Assembly (NCBI RefSeq): GCF_001467525.1
Contig: NZ_LNXS01000029.1
Span: 1-64,000 of the forward strand
Length of the DNA: 64,000 nt
Origin: Legionella anisa
Lineage (GTDB): Bacteria > Pseudomonadota > Gammaproteobacteria > Legionellales > Legionellaceae
Direction of reading: 5' to 3'
The translations under genes were made by a program, and so were the position numbers. Position 1 is the first letter of the stretch, and every line of letters starts with the position of its first letter. Below the pieces are notes generated by a model. That model was given only the letters and a program-made list of their open reading frames with translations, did no database searches and was not told the DNA's origin. Shown piece by piece: positions 8,994 through 18,316 of this stretch.

Positions 8994-9155
8994 TTACTGC
9001 AGCTCAAGGAAGTACCTTAAAATAGAATAAAAAATGTTTGGCTTTCCTTCGCTATATGTAGTATTAAAATAAAAAATGGATTTAAATATGTAACTGGGTA
9101 AACCGTTTTCTGAAAGCACTTGCTGAACAATAGGCCACGGTGCACACACAGACAT
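8994..9155 (-). CDS. Possible small ORF, 53 codons
   Basis: A minus-strand frame of 53 codons starts with ATG at 9155 and stops at 8994. The start is preceded by GGGAG seven bases upstream, which is better than most spurious frames have. The peptide starts MSVCAPWPIVQQVLSENGLP and is rich in aromatic residues in its second half; no domain is recognised. It lies opposite to, and between, the PARG-like and BrkB genes. Only conservation in relatives would show whether it is expressed. Confidence 0.35.
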   Translation of the reverse strand: MSVCAPWPIVQQVLSENGLPSYIFKSIFYFNTTYSEGKPNIFYSILRYFLELQ

Positions 9156-9199
9156 TTTGTATCTCCCAATTAAAAGAGTTCCTATTATAAGGAAAAAAA

Positions 9200-10084
9200 A
9201 TGATTTTAATGAACTCTTGGAATTTCTTAAAAGAACTATTTAATTATTGGAGCCTTGATAGGGTTTCAAGTAAAGCCGCAGCACTTGCTTATTATACATT
9301 ATTTTCCCTTGCCCCAATTTTATTAATTTGTATTTTCATTGCAGGAACCATATTTGGTGAAGAAACTTCTCGTGAGCAAATTTTGGCCCAAGCAAGCAGT
9401 TTACTAGGAAAAGAACCTGCTTTACAAATTCAGGAAATAATTCAAGATAGACATCATACAACTCCTTCTTTCTTAACAAGAGTAATTAGCTTTATAGTTC
9501 TTTTGTTCACTGCCTCGGGAGTTTTTATTGAGATTCAAATGGGATTAAATGAGATCTGGGGTGTCAAAACAAATCCTGATACAGGATGGTTTGTAAAGTT
9601 AAAAAGTCGATTTTTTTCTTTTGTTATTGTTTTAGGAATTGCTTTTTTATTATTAGTATCATTAATTTTGAGTACTGGTTTCACGCTCATAAGTAAATAT
9701 TTAAATTATATGATGAGTCCAAATATTTTAATGGATTTAATAATAAATCACTTAATCTCTTTTTTTGTTCTCACATTATTATTTGCGATGATATTTAAGT
9801 TTCTACCGGATGTAGTATTAAATTGGCGCGATGTATGGTTAGGGGCATTAATCACTTCTTTATTATTTAGTTTCGGGAAAATTCTCATTGAATTTTACCT
9901 GATACAATTTCTTAAATATTCTATATTTGGCGCCGCAACCTCTTTAATTATTATTTTAATTTGGGTGTATTATTCATCTCAAATTTTCTTTATTGGTGTG
10001 GAGATCACGAAACTAGTTTCTATAAACAAAGGCAAAAAAATTAGAGCAACGAGAAATGCCATCCTTAAATCGAATTACCCCTGA
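9200..10084 (+). CDS. YihY/BrkB family inner-membrane protein
   Basis: A 294-residue polytopic protein of the YihY/virulence factor BrkB family (once annotated as ribonuclease BN). The N-terminal SSKAAALAYYTLFSLAPIL is the family hallmark, followed by five more membrane helices, the GLNEIWGVK motif near residue 120 and a C-terminal IWVYYSSQIFFIGVEITK. The usual length is about 280-300. Function is unsettled; the old RNase assignment is not supported, and a transport or envelope role is suspected. AAGGA lies eight bases before the ATG at 9200. It is monocistronic by spacing. Confidence 0.92.
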   Translation: MILMNSWNFLKELFNYWSLDRVSSKAAALAYYTLFSLAPILLICIFIAGTIFGEETSREQILAQASSLLGKEPALQIQEIIQDRHHTTPSFLTRVISFIVLLFTASGVFIEIQMGLNEIWGVKTNPDTGWFVKLKSRFFSFVIVLGIAFLLLVSLILSTGFTLISKYLNYMMSPNILMDLIINHLISFFVLTLLFAMIFKFLPDVVLNWRDVWLGALITSLLFSFGKILIEFYLIQFLKYSIFGAATSLIIILIWVYYSSQIFFIGVEITKLVSINKGKKIRATRNAILKSNYP

Positions 10085-10227
10085 TGAATCGCAAAAATAT
10101 CCTTTCGTACCTATCCTCTAGGAATCTTATGAGTTGGTGTGTTGGTTTTTATTTATCTTCGTGATACAACTTCATAGTTTTTATTTCCTGGCTTATGGAC
10201 ATCAGATTTAACAAAAAGGATTGGTTC

Positions 10228-11427
10228 ATGATGAGAAAAGCTGCTTTCTGTCTTTTGCTTATATTGAGTGCAATGATTTCACCTCTGTTTGCTAAGGATA
10301 AAATAAAAAATTCTGTATCACAAGGTAATCAGTGTGTTGAAAATATAGAGTCATATGTCAGCGATGGTGGTATATTTATGGATCAATGTTCTATACATGA
10401 TCGAGATATTCCGCAAATTCTATCTTACCTCAATGAGCATCCCGAAATTACTCGCTTGAGTCTCTCCGATAATGAGATTGGCTATCAGGGAGCAGAATTA
10501 CTTTCTACTAATACTCATATTCGCCTTCTATTTCTAAATGGAAATCGTATCGGCTCATTAGGAGCTGAGGTATTAGCAAAAAATACCTCTCTGGTTTATC
10601 TATTTTTGGGAGACAATCATATTGGTCCCTATGGAGCTGAAGCTTTAGCAAATAATACTACCTTGTTTTTTCTTTCTCTTGACGGTAATCCTATTGGTTC
10701 TTCGGGTGCTAAATCATTAGCAAAAAATAAATCCCTGATTCATCTTTCTCTAAGAAAAGCTCAAATTGGTGCAGCAGGTGCAAAGGCACTGTTTGCGAAT
10801 AAGACATTGAAAAGTTTATATTTAAGCAGTAATCATTTAGGTAATGAAGGTATCGAATTTCTTGATAGAAACCAATCGCTCAAGCTTATTGATTTGGAAG
10901 ACAATAATATTGGTAAAGAAGGGGCGAAAATTATAGCAAGAAAACCTAATTTGCTTTATCTCATTATTGATCATAATCCCTTACATAACGAGGGAGCAGT
11001 TTTTTTAGCCCAGGCCAGGACATTTGAGTGGCTTACAATTGTTGATTGTGATGTGGGTCGAGAAGGTGCGCACGCTTTATCTGAGTTAAATCATCTTACC
11101 CTACTGAACATCGACAATAATTTAATTGATGATGAAGGCATTGCTGAGTTGGTAAAAATAAGCTCTCTGAATAATTTATATGCGAGTAATAATCTTATTG
11201 AGGATTATGGCGCAAAAATCTTGGCAAAAATGATACATCTGCAAAATTTGGGTTTAAGCCATAACTATATTGGCGATGATGGCGCATTGGCATTAGCTGA
11301 AACAGCAACTCTTTATACGTTAGATGTGGGGTTTAATCAAATCACTACAATTGGAGTAAAAGCGCTAAAAAACAATGAGGTACTGACTTATTTGAATACC
11401 CAGGGGAATCCTGGGGATGAAAACTAG
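10228..11427 (+). CDS. Secreted leucine-rich repeat protein
   Basis: A protein of about 399 residues with a signal peptide (MMRKAAFCLLLILSAM..., cleavage near LFAKD) followed by roughly a dozen ribonuclease-inhibitor-type leucine-rich repeats of 23-24 residues, with the pattern LxxLxLxxNxIGxxGAexLAxN. Examples begin at NEIGYQGAELL, NRIGSLGAEVL and NHIGPYGAEAL. I start at the ATG at 10228 because AAGGA lies just upstream and it gives a clean signal peptide; an in-frame ATG at 10195 would put a hydrophilic stretch in front. This repeat class is typical of eukaryotic proteins and of Legionella effectors, but the Sec signal suggests a periplasmic or extracellular protein rather than a Dot/Icm substrate. 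No enzymatic domain is seen. Confidence 0.82.
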   Translation: MMRKAAFCLLLILSAMISPLFAKDKIKNSVSQGNQCVENIESYVSDGGIFMDQCSIHDRDIPQILSYLNEHPEITRLSLSDNEIGYQGAELLSTNTHIRLLFLNGNRIGSLGAEVLAKNTSLVYLFLGDNHIGPYGAEALANNTTLFFLSLDGNPIGSSGAKSLAKNKSLIHLSLRKAQIGAAGAKALFANKTLKSLYLSSNHLGNEGIEFLDRNQSLKLIDLEDNNIGKEGAKIIARKPNLLYLIIDHNPLHNEGAVFLAQARTFEWLTIVDCDVGREGAHALSELNHLTLLNIDNNLIDDEGIAELVKISSLNNLYASNNLIEDYGAKILAKMIHLQNLGLSHNYIGDDGALALAETATLYTLDVGFNQITTIGVKALKNNEVLTYLNTQGNPGDEN

Positions 11428-11500
11428 GAGCAAGGAACGGCCTTATTTGGCGCATCTTGTACTCAAGTCCAACCATTCGAGTAAATATTAATGCAGAATC

Positions 11501-11588
11501 TGTAGCCTGGGTGCAGCAAAGCGGAACCCGGGAAATAATGTGCCTCAGTTAAAGCCCCGGGTTCCGCTTTGCTGCACCCAGGCTACAG
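11501..11588. repeat. REP-like palindrome, copy 1
   Basis: Left arm TGTAGCCTGGGTGCAGC...GGAACCCGGG, right arm CCCGGGTTCC...GCTGCACCCAGGCTACA, nearly perfect inverted repeats around a 23-base centre. It lies between the convergent LRR and proS genes. The RNA would form a long hairpin that could act as a transcription or decay barrier for both. Confidence 0.9.
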
Positions 11589-11596
11589 ATTTGTAC

Positions 11597-13306
11597 TTAA
11601 TTATTTGTGACTAATTGGATGAGTGCATCAATTGCTTTATCCAGGCTTAACTGTTGTGTTTCTCCTGTGGCTCGGTTTTTATATTCCACACAGTTTTGTT
11701 CCATATTCCGCTCACTTATGATGATACGATGTGGAATACCTATTAAATCGTGATCTGCAAATAATACGCCCGCTCTCTCATTACGATCATCAATTAATAC
11801 ATCGATACCTAACTCCTTTAGACGTTCGTATAATGCATCTGCTTGCTTTTGGACTACCTCTGATCGATGTCCATTTAAAGGAATTATGACCACCTGGAAG
11901 GGTGCAATATTTTGAGGCCAGATAATTCCCTGTTGATCATGATGTTGTTCAATGGCTGCTGCAACCACACGGGTGATACCTAAGCCATAACATCCCATTA
12001 ACATGGTTTCTAATTGACCTTGTTCATTAATCACTGTGGCATTCATGGCTTTAGCGTATTTATCACCTAATTGAAAGACATGCCCAACTTCAATGCCTCG
12101 GCAAGAACGAAGTACCCCTTTTCCATCTGGACTGACATCGCCTTCTTTTACATTACGCAAATCAGCAGCAAGGTACTCACTGATATCTTTATCCCAAGCT
12201 GCATATTGATAATGTTTGTCTGCCTGATTAGCGCCACAAATAAAAGAATCCATAGCAAGCGCATGATGATCCACAATCACTGGAATAGATAAATTGACTG
12301 GTCCTAATGAACCAATTGGTGCTTTTAAAGTTTTTAAAACAGTTTCTTCATCTATAAATTGTAAGGGGGAATGTACTGAAGGATGTTTTATTGCTTTAAC
12401 TTCATTCAGCTCGTCATCACCTCTTAAAACCAAAGCAACCATAGGATGCTCTCTTCCTTTTACAATCAAGGTTTTGATGGTTTGGCTGCTTTCTACGTTT
12501 AGGAATTTTGCCACTTCTGTTATGGTTTTGGTGTTTGGCGTATCAACCAAAATCATTTTTTGGCTGGTAGGGGTTGCTTTTTCTGGTTTTAGACTGGTAG
12601 CTTGTTCGATATTTGCTGCATAATTTCCTTGGTCACTGTAGAAAATCAAATCCTCTCCAGAATCAGCCAATACCTGGAATTCATGAGATGCGGAACCGCC
12701 AATGGCTCCTGTATCTGCTTCAACTGCGCGATATTTAAGTCCTAGGCGATCAAAGATACGGCAATAAGCTTGGTACATATCTTTATAGGTCATCTGCAGG
12801 CTTTCCAAATTTAAATGGAACGAATAAGCATCTTTCATAATAAATTCACGAGCACGCATTACACCAAAACGCGGTCTGATTTCATCGCGGAATTTAGTTT
12901 GGATTTGATAGAAACTTGCTGGCAATTGCTTGTAGGATTGTAATTCATTACGCATAATGTCAGTAATGACTTCTTCATGGGTAGGGCCAAAACAATAGTC
13001 TCTACCATTAGCATCCTTCATGGTAAGAAGCTGTCCGCCAAAAGTATCCCAACGTCCAGTTTCTTGCCATAGCTCAGCAGGTTGTACTGCAGGCATCAGC
13101 AGCTCCATAGAATGAATGCGATTCATTTCTTCGCGAACTATGTGTTCTACTTTGCGTAATACTTTTAAACCTAAAGGCATCCAGGTATAAAGGCCTGAGC
13201 CAAGTTTACGAATCATTCCTGTTCTCAGCATCAATTGATGGGAGACTACCTCCGCATCGTTTGGAGTTTCTTTTAGAGTTGCTAAAAACCATTGTGACGC
13301 ACGCAT
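11597..13306 (-). CDS. proS: Proline--tRNA ligase
   Basis: A 569-residue class II prolyl-tRNA synthetase of the bacterial type (E. coli ProS has 572), charging tRNA-Pro in the cytoplasm. Motif 1/2 region: GMIRKLGSGLYTWMPLGLKVL near the N-terminus and FGPTHEEVITDIMRNE plus FRDEIRPRFGVMRAREF in the catalytic core. Residues about 225-400 form the INS editing domain that hydrolyses Ala-tRNA-Pro. Motif 3 (CYGLGITRVVAAAIEQ) follows, and then the anticodon-binding domain from about residue 465. The start at 13306 fits the family N-terminus MRASQWFLATLKE. It is a single gene, separated from the LRR gene by a REP-like element. Confidence 0.98.
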   Translation of the reverse strand: MRASQWFLATLKETPNDAEVVSHQLMLRTGMIRKLGSGLYTWMPLGLKVLRKVEHIVREEMNRIHSMELLMPAVQPAELWQETGRWDTFGGQLLTMKDANGRDYCFGPTHEEVITDIMRNELQSYKQLPASFYQIQTKFRDEIRPRFGVMRAREFIMKDAYSFHLNLESLQMTYKDMYQAYCRIFDRLGLKYRAVEADTGAIGGSASHEFQVLADSGEDLIFYSDQGNYAANIEQATSLKPEKATPTSQKMILVDTPNTKTITEVAKFLNVESSQTIKTLIVKGREHPMVALVLRGDDELNEVKAIKHPSVHSPLQFIDEETVLKTLKAPIGSLGPVNLSIPVIVDHHALAMDSFICGANQADKHYQYAAWDKDISEYLAADLRNVKEGDVSPDGKGVLRSCRGIEVGHVFQLGDKYAKAMNATVINEQGQLETMLMGCYGLGITRVVAAAIEQHHDQQGIIWPQNIAPFQVVIIPLNGHRSEVVQKQADALYERLKELGIDVLIDDRNERAGVLFADHDLIGIPHRIIISERNMEQNCVEYKNRATGETQQLSLDKAIDALIQLVTNN

Positions 13307-13431
13307 TTCTACTCCTGAAATAGTATTGTTCTTAATTGAACAGCATTATACAGAAGTTTCTGTTCAAAAACAGATGAGTGGATATTGGACCTCTTGCCAA
13401 ACTCAGTGTGGGGAGCGATGTGTTGTAAATA

Positions 13432-14292
13432 CTATACCTTCATCTTGGTTTCTTCTAATAATTCATTTAATTTAGAAGCAAGGTGTTCATAATTTTTTCC
13501 ACCCAGTTGACTTAGTTCATACTCATAATTTTTAAAATGAACTTTACCTGTTTGAACATTATAAACGGCTCCAACCATGGAAATATCATTTTGTTCTATC
13601 ATTTCATGCAGAATGGAGCTACGCTCATAAATTTTTTGCATGGTATTAGCTACGTTTAGCTCAGTGACGTTATTCAAAAATGTTGTATTTTTACTGTTAC
13701 GACTTTCTTCTGTTTCGCGTTCGGCATTGATTGCGGGCTTTATTTTATCAAGTAATTCCGTAATATGACCTTTTTCAACTCCATCACATGCAGATTGAAT
13801 GGCGCCGCATCGGGTATGGCCGAGAATAATAATGAGTTTGACACCAACAACATTACAGGCATATTCAATACTGGCTAAAACATCATTGTTCACTACATTT
13901 CCAGCAACGCGTACGCAGAAGATATCACCAAAACTTACATCAAAAATCGTTTCTACAGGAACTCTTGAATCGATACAACCGAGAACAATGGCAATAGGAT
14001 GCTGCTCTTTGGCTGTGTATTTAATGTCCAATTGGTTTGAGCGGTGAATTAGGTTGTCATTGAGGAAGCGTTGATTCCCTTCATAGAGAATATTTAATAC
14101 TTGTGCTGGTGACAGATTGGATTGCACGTCATATGTTGTTACATTGATAAAATCAATATAATTATGAATCTTATAATGTTCTTTGAAGCCAATCATATTT
14201 AAAGCAATTTTCTTATTGGGTGCTTGCTCTTCTTTAAATTCTTTTAATAGTTCTGAAATTTCTTTATCGATGTATTGAGTATAGCGCGTCAA
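13432..14292 (-). CDS. Beta-carbonic anhydrase, with STAS fragment; split from SulP
   Basis: This frame encodes a complete beta-carbonic anhydrase (CO2 + water to bicarbonate). Zinc ligands are C106 and D108 in GCIDSR (with R110), and H159 and C162 in LGHTRCG. The enzyme proper starts near SPAQVLNILYEGNQRF (residue 61). The first 55 residues are not carbonic anhydrase: YTQYIDKEISELLKEF and on is the second half of a STAS domain whose first half ends the upstream SulP gene. The frame overlaps SulP by 29 bases and opens only with a TTG; the first ATG is codon 33. Fusions of SulP, STAS and carbonic anhydrase are a known architecture, so this is probably the 3' part of one gene broken by a frameshift. 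The enzyme could still be made if translation restarts or shifts frame. Confidence 0.85.
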   Translation of the reverse strand: MTRYTQYIDKEISELLKEFKEEQAPNKKIALNMIGFKEHYKIHNYIDFINVTTYDVQSNLSPAQVLNILYEGNQRFLNDNLIHRSNQLDIKYTAKEQHPIAIVLGCIDSRVPVETIFDVSFGDIFCVRVAGNVVNNDVLASIEYACNVVGVKLIIILGHTRCGAIQSACDGVEKGHITELLDKIKPAINAERETEESRNSKNTTFLNNVTELNVANTMQKIYERSSILHEMIEQNDISMVGAVYNVQTGKVHFKNYEYELSQLGGKNYEHLASKLNELLEETKMKV

Positions 14293-15739
14293 TAATTAAT
14301 TGTGATTCTCTAGGAATAGAATCAAGTTCAGCAACCAAGGCTGCTTTGTTCAAGAAAGTCATTTGTTGAGGGAGAACCAAGCGATTAATTTCTCCTGTTG
14401 GATGAAATTCTTTAAGAATGTTAATCCGTGCCTGGCTATTTGATTTTAAGATATAGAACAAACTGACTGCTAACCCAATTAAAATACCTGTCAAGAGGTT
14501 AAACACTATAATGCTAATCACAGTAGCTATAAATGGAATAAAGCGATCACTTCCTTGGGCATATATGGAGCGATAAATAGAAGGTTTATTCAGTTTATAA
14601 CCGGTGTAGATCAAAATGGCAGCTAATGAAGATAAAGGAATTTTATTTAACGTACCTGGGATTAACAACACAGCAAGGAAAATGAAAATTCCATGTAAAA
14701 TAGCAGATATTTTACTCTTAGAGCCCGCTTGAATATTAATGGATGTTCTAACGATCACGGAAGTAATAGGAATTCCTCCAATTAAACCCGCCGTCATGTT
14801 TCCGACCCCTTGAGCAACTAATTCTCGGTTGGAAGAGGCGTGTCGACGTTTTTTATCCAACTTTTCCCCTGCCTTAAGATTTAATAAGGTTTCAAGAGAA
14901 GCTACAATGCAAATGATAAAAGCATACACATAGACTTGAGGATTGGTTAGGGCAGCCCAATTGGGATATTCCAGTTGGCTAAAGAGATCATAAAAACCAT
15001 TTGTTTGAGGAATGTTAACCAGTTGCGGCGAATTTTGAGCCAGGTTTGAATCAGTCCATTGAAACAGTTCATTCAGTAGCACCCCTAAAATAACTACAAG
15101 AATGGGTGCGGGTATTTCCTTTAATACCTTATTTTTCGTCACATCAAAATAAATTAAAGTAGATATTGAAAGTATTGTTATTAACATCGCACCAGTGTTG
15201 ATATGATGGTACAAGGCGAGGATAGGGCTTAATGTGATTTCTTCGGTTGTTTCTAATAAATGAGTTTTGAGTTCGTTGAAATCCGCAGAAAGAGTGAATG
15301 CGAGAGGCAATTGTTTGATTATTAATAAAATACCAATTGCACACAGTAGACCCTGTACTACATTCGAGGGAACATAGTCCGCTACAAATCCAGCTCTTAA
15401 GCTTCCTATAATAATTTGAAGTAAACCGGCAAGTATCACGGCAATTAAAAATGAATTAAAATCGCCTATGTGAGCGATGGCAGCAACTACTACTGCCACC
15501 ATGCCTGCTGCAGGACCGCTGACGCTGACGTGAGAGCTACTTAGCCAACCGACAACGACGCCTCCAACAATTCCACTTAAAATTCCAGAAAAAAGAGGTG
15601 CACCAGAGGCGAGTGCAATACCTAGGCATAATGGGATAGCAACAAGAAATACGACTATAGCTGCTACAAAATCAAATTTAAAATAACGCTTTGCATAAAT
15701 TCGAAGTATACGTGAGTCAACCGTTGCATTTGTAAACAT
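14264..15739 (-). CDS. SulP-family anion transporter, 5' part of split fusion
   Basis: A 491-residue SulP (SLC26) transporter. The membrane region begins FDFVAAIVVFLVAIPLCLGI and contains VSGPAAGMVAVVVAA and NMTAGLIGGIPITSVIVRTS, family hallmarks, with about 12-14 helices. A STAS domain starts near residue 450 (GEINRLVLPQQMTFLNKAAL) but ends abruptly at IIDALYSIHR, about half its normal length. The missing half is in the next frame (see 13432-14292). Transporters of this kind coupled to carbonic anhydrase are thought to import bicarbonate, so the pair would supply inorganic carbon. Here a two-base loss (or one-base gain) in the GACGCGC stretch near 14285-14290 would explain the break. The upstream gap 15740-16057 presumably carries the promoter. 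Confidence 0.88.
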   Translation of the reverse strand: MFTNATVDSRILRIYAKRYFKFDFVAAIVVFLVAIPLCLGIALASGAPLFSGILSGIVGGVVVGWLSSSHVSVSGPAAGMVAVVVAAIAHIGDFNSFLIAVILAGLLQIIIGSLRAGFVADYVPSNVVQGLLCAIGILLIIKQLPLAFTLSADFNELKTHLLETTEEITLSPILALYHHINTGAMLITILSISTLIYFDVTKNKVLKEIPAPILVVILGVLLNELFQWTDSNLAQNSPQLVNIPQTNGFYDLFSQLEYPNWAALTNPQVYVYAFIICIVASLETLLNLKAGEKLDKKRRHASSNRELVAQGVGNMTAGLIGGIPITSVIVRTSINIQAGSKSKISAILHGIFIFLAVLLIPGTLNKIPLSSLAAILIYTGYKLNKPSIYRSIYAQGSDRFIPFIATVISIIVFNLLTGILIGLAVSLFYILKSNSQARINILKEFHPTGEINRLVLPQQMTFLNKAALVAELDSIPRESQLIIDALYSIHR

Positions 15740-16057
15740 GGATCTGTTTTTCCTCTTGTAACAAAGTAAAGTAAATTATTGAGTAAGGTTAAATTATTTT
15801 AATTTTAGATTATAGTGTTATTTAATAAAACATTATTGTAACAAAAATGTTATTAAATTGTTACGGTTTGGTTAAGATTTTGTGATTCTTATTATCTCAT
15901 TGTCTTATATCGATACATTATGTGTGTTTTGATTGGTGACAATGCGTGGTTTGTCCGTGGGATCCAGTGGTTTTTCTGCGATGTGTAGAAGATTCAGGAG
16001 GGCAGGGGAAACTCAAAGCCTGGATTTCATTACAGCACCCAGGCTACCGAACGTTAT
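15740..16057. other. Intergenic region with decayed palindromic repeats
   Basis: 318 bases between ttcA and SulP, both on the minus strand. The part next to SulP (15740-15930) is very AT-rich and presumably holds its promoter. The part next to ttcA (15953-16047) holds a mosaic of both repeat families: GTCCGTGGGATCCA at 15953-15966 resembles the second family, and CAGCACCCAGGCTAC at 16033-16047 is the end of a REP-like arm. No gene is seen. Confidence 0.5.
15953..16047. repeat. Degenerate mosaic of both palindrome families
   Basis: GTCCGTGGGATCCA (15953-15966) differs by one base from the matching part of the 23308-23436 element (23360-23373). Ninety bases on, CAGCACCCAGGCTAC is an intact outer end of the REP-like family, while its left arm is unrecognisable. 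It looks like an old copy eroded by mutation. Confidence 0.5.
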
Positions 16058-16900
16058 TTATGCTTCAATTGGATCAAACTCTTCTGTGCCAAAGAGTTCA
16101 TCAGTATTGGTTGTTTGATTTGTAATTAATCCATGTTCAAGATTTCTAAAATCCCACATATCTTGATCCATAAGTTGGCTGGGTTTGATGCTCTGCAGCG
16201 CATGAAGAATATTACTTGGGACTTTAGGGTTTTCTTCGGCAAGCTGATTAATTAAATGCGTTACTTTTTTACGCATTAAATTTTCCTGTGAACCGCATAG
16301 CGTACACGGGATAATGGGATAGGATTGTTCCTGAGCAAATGTGATAATGTCTTTTTCTTGTACATAGCATAAAGGGCGAATCACTATATGCTTTTTATTG
16401 TCACTCAGCAATTTAGGTGGCATGGAGCGAATATCACCATTGTAGAGGATCGACATCATTAATGTACGCACTAGATCATCACGATGATGGCCTAGAGCAA
16501 TTTTATTGAACCCATGTTCTTCAGCATATCGATAGATAATACCGCGGCGCAATCGAGAGCACAAAGAGCAATACGTTTTACCTTCAGGAATTTTTTCCTT
16601 AACGATACTGTAGGTATCCCGAGTTAGAATTTCATGAGAGATGGAGCGGTCTACCAGCCATTGACGCACTGCAGTATCATCCCAACCAGGTTGGGCCTGA
16701 TCCAGGGTAAAAGAAAAAAGTTCAAATTTATTCCCGGAGCGACGGCGCAAGTGATCGAGAATCGTTAAAAGGGTAAAAGAGTCTTTACCACCTGATAAAC
16801 AGACCATAACCCGATCGCCACGCTGGATCATGTTAAAATCTGCAATTGCTTTACCTGTATAATGTAATAATTTCTTTTCAACTTGAGAGGGATTGGACAT
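16058..16900 (-). CDS. ttcA: tRNA 2-thiocytidine biosynthesis protein TtcA
   Basis: A 280-residue PP-loop ATPase that installs 2-thiocytidine at position 32 of some tRNAs, using an iron-sulfur cluster. The PP-loop SGGKDS is at residues 36-41. Cysteine pairs CSLC (111-114) and CTLC (199-202) provide the cluster ligands expected for the TtcA family. GHHRDD near residue 137-142 is also conserved. Length is a little shorter than E. coli TtcA (311). It ends with an acidic tail. It lies 24 bases downstream of the TolC-family gene and may be in one transcript with it and pcm. Confidence 0.96.
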   Translation of the reverse strand: MSNPSQVEKKLLHYTGKAIADFNMIQRGDRVMVCLSGGKDSFTLLTILDHLRRRSGNKFELFSFTLDQAQPGWDDTAVRQWLVDRSISHEILTRDTYSIVKEKIPEGKTYCSLCSRLRRGIIYRYAEEHGFNKIALGHHRDDLVRTLMMSILYNGDIRSMPPKLLSDNKKHIVIRPLCYVQEKDIITFAQEQSYPIIPCTLCGSQENLMRKKVTHLINQLAEENPKVPSNILHALQSIKPSQLMDQDMWDFRNLEHGLITNQTTNTDELFGTEEFDPIEA

Positions 16901-16924
16901 TATTAAAAACCTGAATAAAAGTTG

Positions 16925-18304
16925 TTATTTAGTAGTAGTGGCCTTGCTTTCAGCTGGGGGTAATCTGCTAACCCGGGTTGTTGCTAACCATGAATTGATC
17001 AGTTCGAGATCATTTACATTGAGTGTTCCTGCAAGGTATTTTAGAGTTAAAACGGCATTAATTAAAGAATATTGGTCATTGGCAAGTTGGTTCTGAGCTT
17101 CAAACAGACGTTGTTGGGCATTTACCACATCCACCATAGTACGAGTACCTACTTCAAATTGAGCTTCCGTACTTTCCAATGAATTTTGTTGTGAAATAAT
17201 CGTTTGTCTGTCAGCCTTTACTTTGCTAATTCCGTCGGTAATTGTGTTAAAAGCAATTCGGCTGTTTACTACCACATCTCGATAAGTTTGTTCGACCTGT
17301 TCACTGGTCGCTTGAAAATTATGCTTTGCTTGTCGTGTTTGTGAGAGTACTAGTCCTCCTTGGAATGCAGGAAAGTTCAAAGCTAAACCAATACTGGATT
17401 GCTTTTGATTTGCAGGTAAGAAAGGGCTGGATGTATTGACTTCATTTGTTGTTTCTGTTGACTTTCCCTGGATGGCGATGGTAGGCCAATTTCCTGCAGA
17501 AAGCGCCTTCATATTTTGCCGTGCTACTTCAAGATTGTATTTCGCAGACCATAATTTATAGTTTTGCCTAAGGCCTGTATCTATCCACTCGTCCACATCG
17601 TTAGGTTCTGGCTTAACGAGGGGAATGGTGCCATTTCGCAGCGGCGCTATGGACTCATAAACATGATTGGTTAATTTTCTTAAGTTTTCGCTTTGATTTT
17701 CTTGGTTGTTGCGTGAGGCAATAACTGTAGCCACTGATTGATCATAGGCTGCTTTTGCTTCATATACAGAAGTAATGGGATCAAGACCGACCTCAAAACG
17801 TTGTTTCGCTTGCTCATATTGGCGCATGTTTGCACGTTTTTTTGCTTCGGCAAAATTTAAAGTATCTTGGGCAAACAGTATATCAAAATAGGCTTTGGCC
17901 GTTCTAAGAATTAAATTCTGAGCTGCATCGTTAAACGTGGCTTGTGCTGCTTTAACAGATGATTTTGCTTGTTGTACTCTTGCCCAGGCTTGATAATTGA
18001 AAACAGCCTGTGATGCAGAAAATTGCCATGCTCTGGATTTATAATAGTCGTCTTGAATAGTAAAAAAACCATCATTCACATGGATGAAATTTCGAGTTGT
18101 TTGTGCCGTAAGGCCTGCTTGAGGAAGCAATGCAGACCAGGCTTGAGGCAAAGCTTCTTTATTGGCCATATATGTATCATAGGCATTTTTGAAGACAGGG
18201 TCATTTTCAAGAGCTTGATGATAGATATCCATTAGGTCTGTTGCAGCAAATGATTGCGACATCAGACCCAAAGTCATGAGATAGCAGATCAACAATTTTT
18301 TCAT
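16925..18304 (-). CDS. tolC: TolC-family outer-membrane efflux protein
   Basis: A 459-residue outer-membrane channel protein of the TolC family. A signal peptide (MKKLLICYLMTLGLMSQSFA) precedes two OEP repeats, recognisable from LMDIYHQALENDPVFKNA at the start and the second repeat around WSAKYNLEVARQNMKAL. Long Gln/Ala-rich coiled-coil helices build the periplasmic tunnel. E. coli TolC has 493 residues. It would serve type I secretion and RND or other tripartite pumps, perhaps including the RND pump at 40.6-45.1 kb, which has no channel gene of its own. It lies 12 bases after pcm and 24 bases before ttcA, so the three probably form an operon. Confidence 0.93.
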   Translation of the reverse strand: MKKLLICYLMTLGLMSQSFAATDLMDIYHQALENDPVFKNAYDTYMANKEALPQAWSALLPQAGLTAQTTRNFIHVNDGFFTIQDDYYKSRAWQFSASQAVFNYQAWARVQQAKSSVKAAQATFNDAAQNLILRTAKAYFDILFAQDTLNFAEAKKRANMRQYEQAKQRFEVGLDPITSVYEAKAAYDQSVATVIASRNNQENQSENLRKLTNHVYESIAPLRNGTIPLVKPEPNDVDEWIDTGLRQNYKLWSAKYNLEVARQNMKALSAGNWPTIAIQGKSTETTNEVNTSSPFLPANQKQSSIGLALNFPAFQGGLVLSQTRQAKHNFQATSEQVEQTYRDVVVNSRIAFNTITDGISKVKADRQTIISQQNSLESTEAQFEVGTRTMVDVVNAQQRLFEAQNQLANDQYSLINAVLTLKYLAGTLNVNDLELINSWLATTRVSRLPPAESKATTTK

Positions 18305-18316
18305 TTAAAGTAAATC

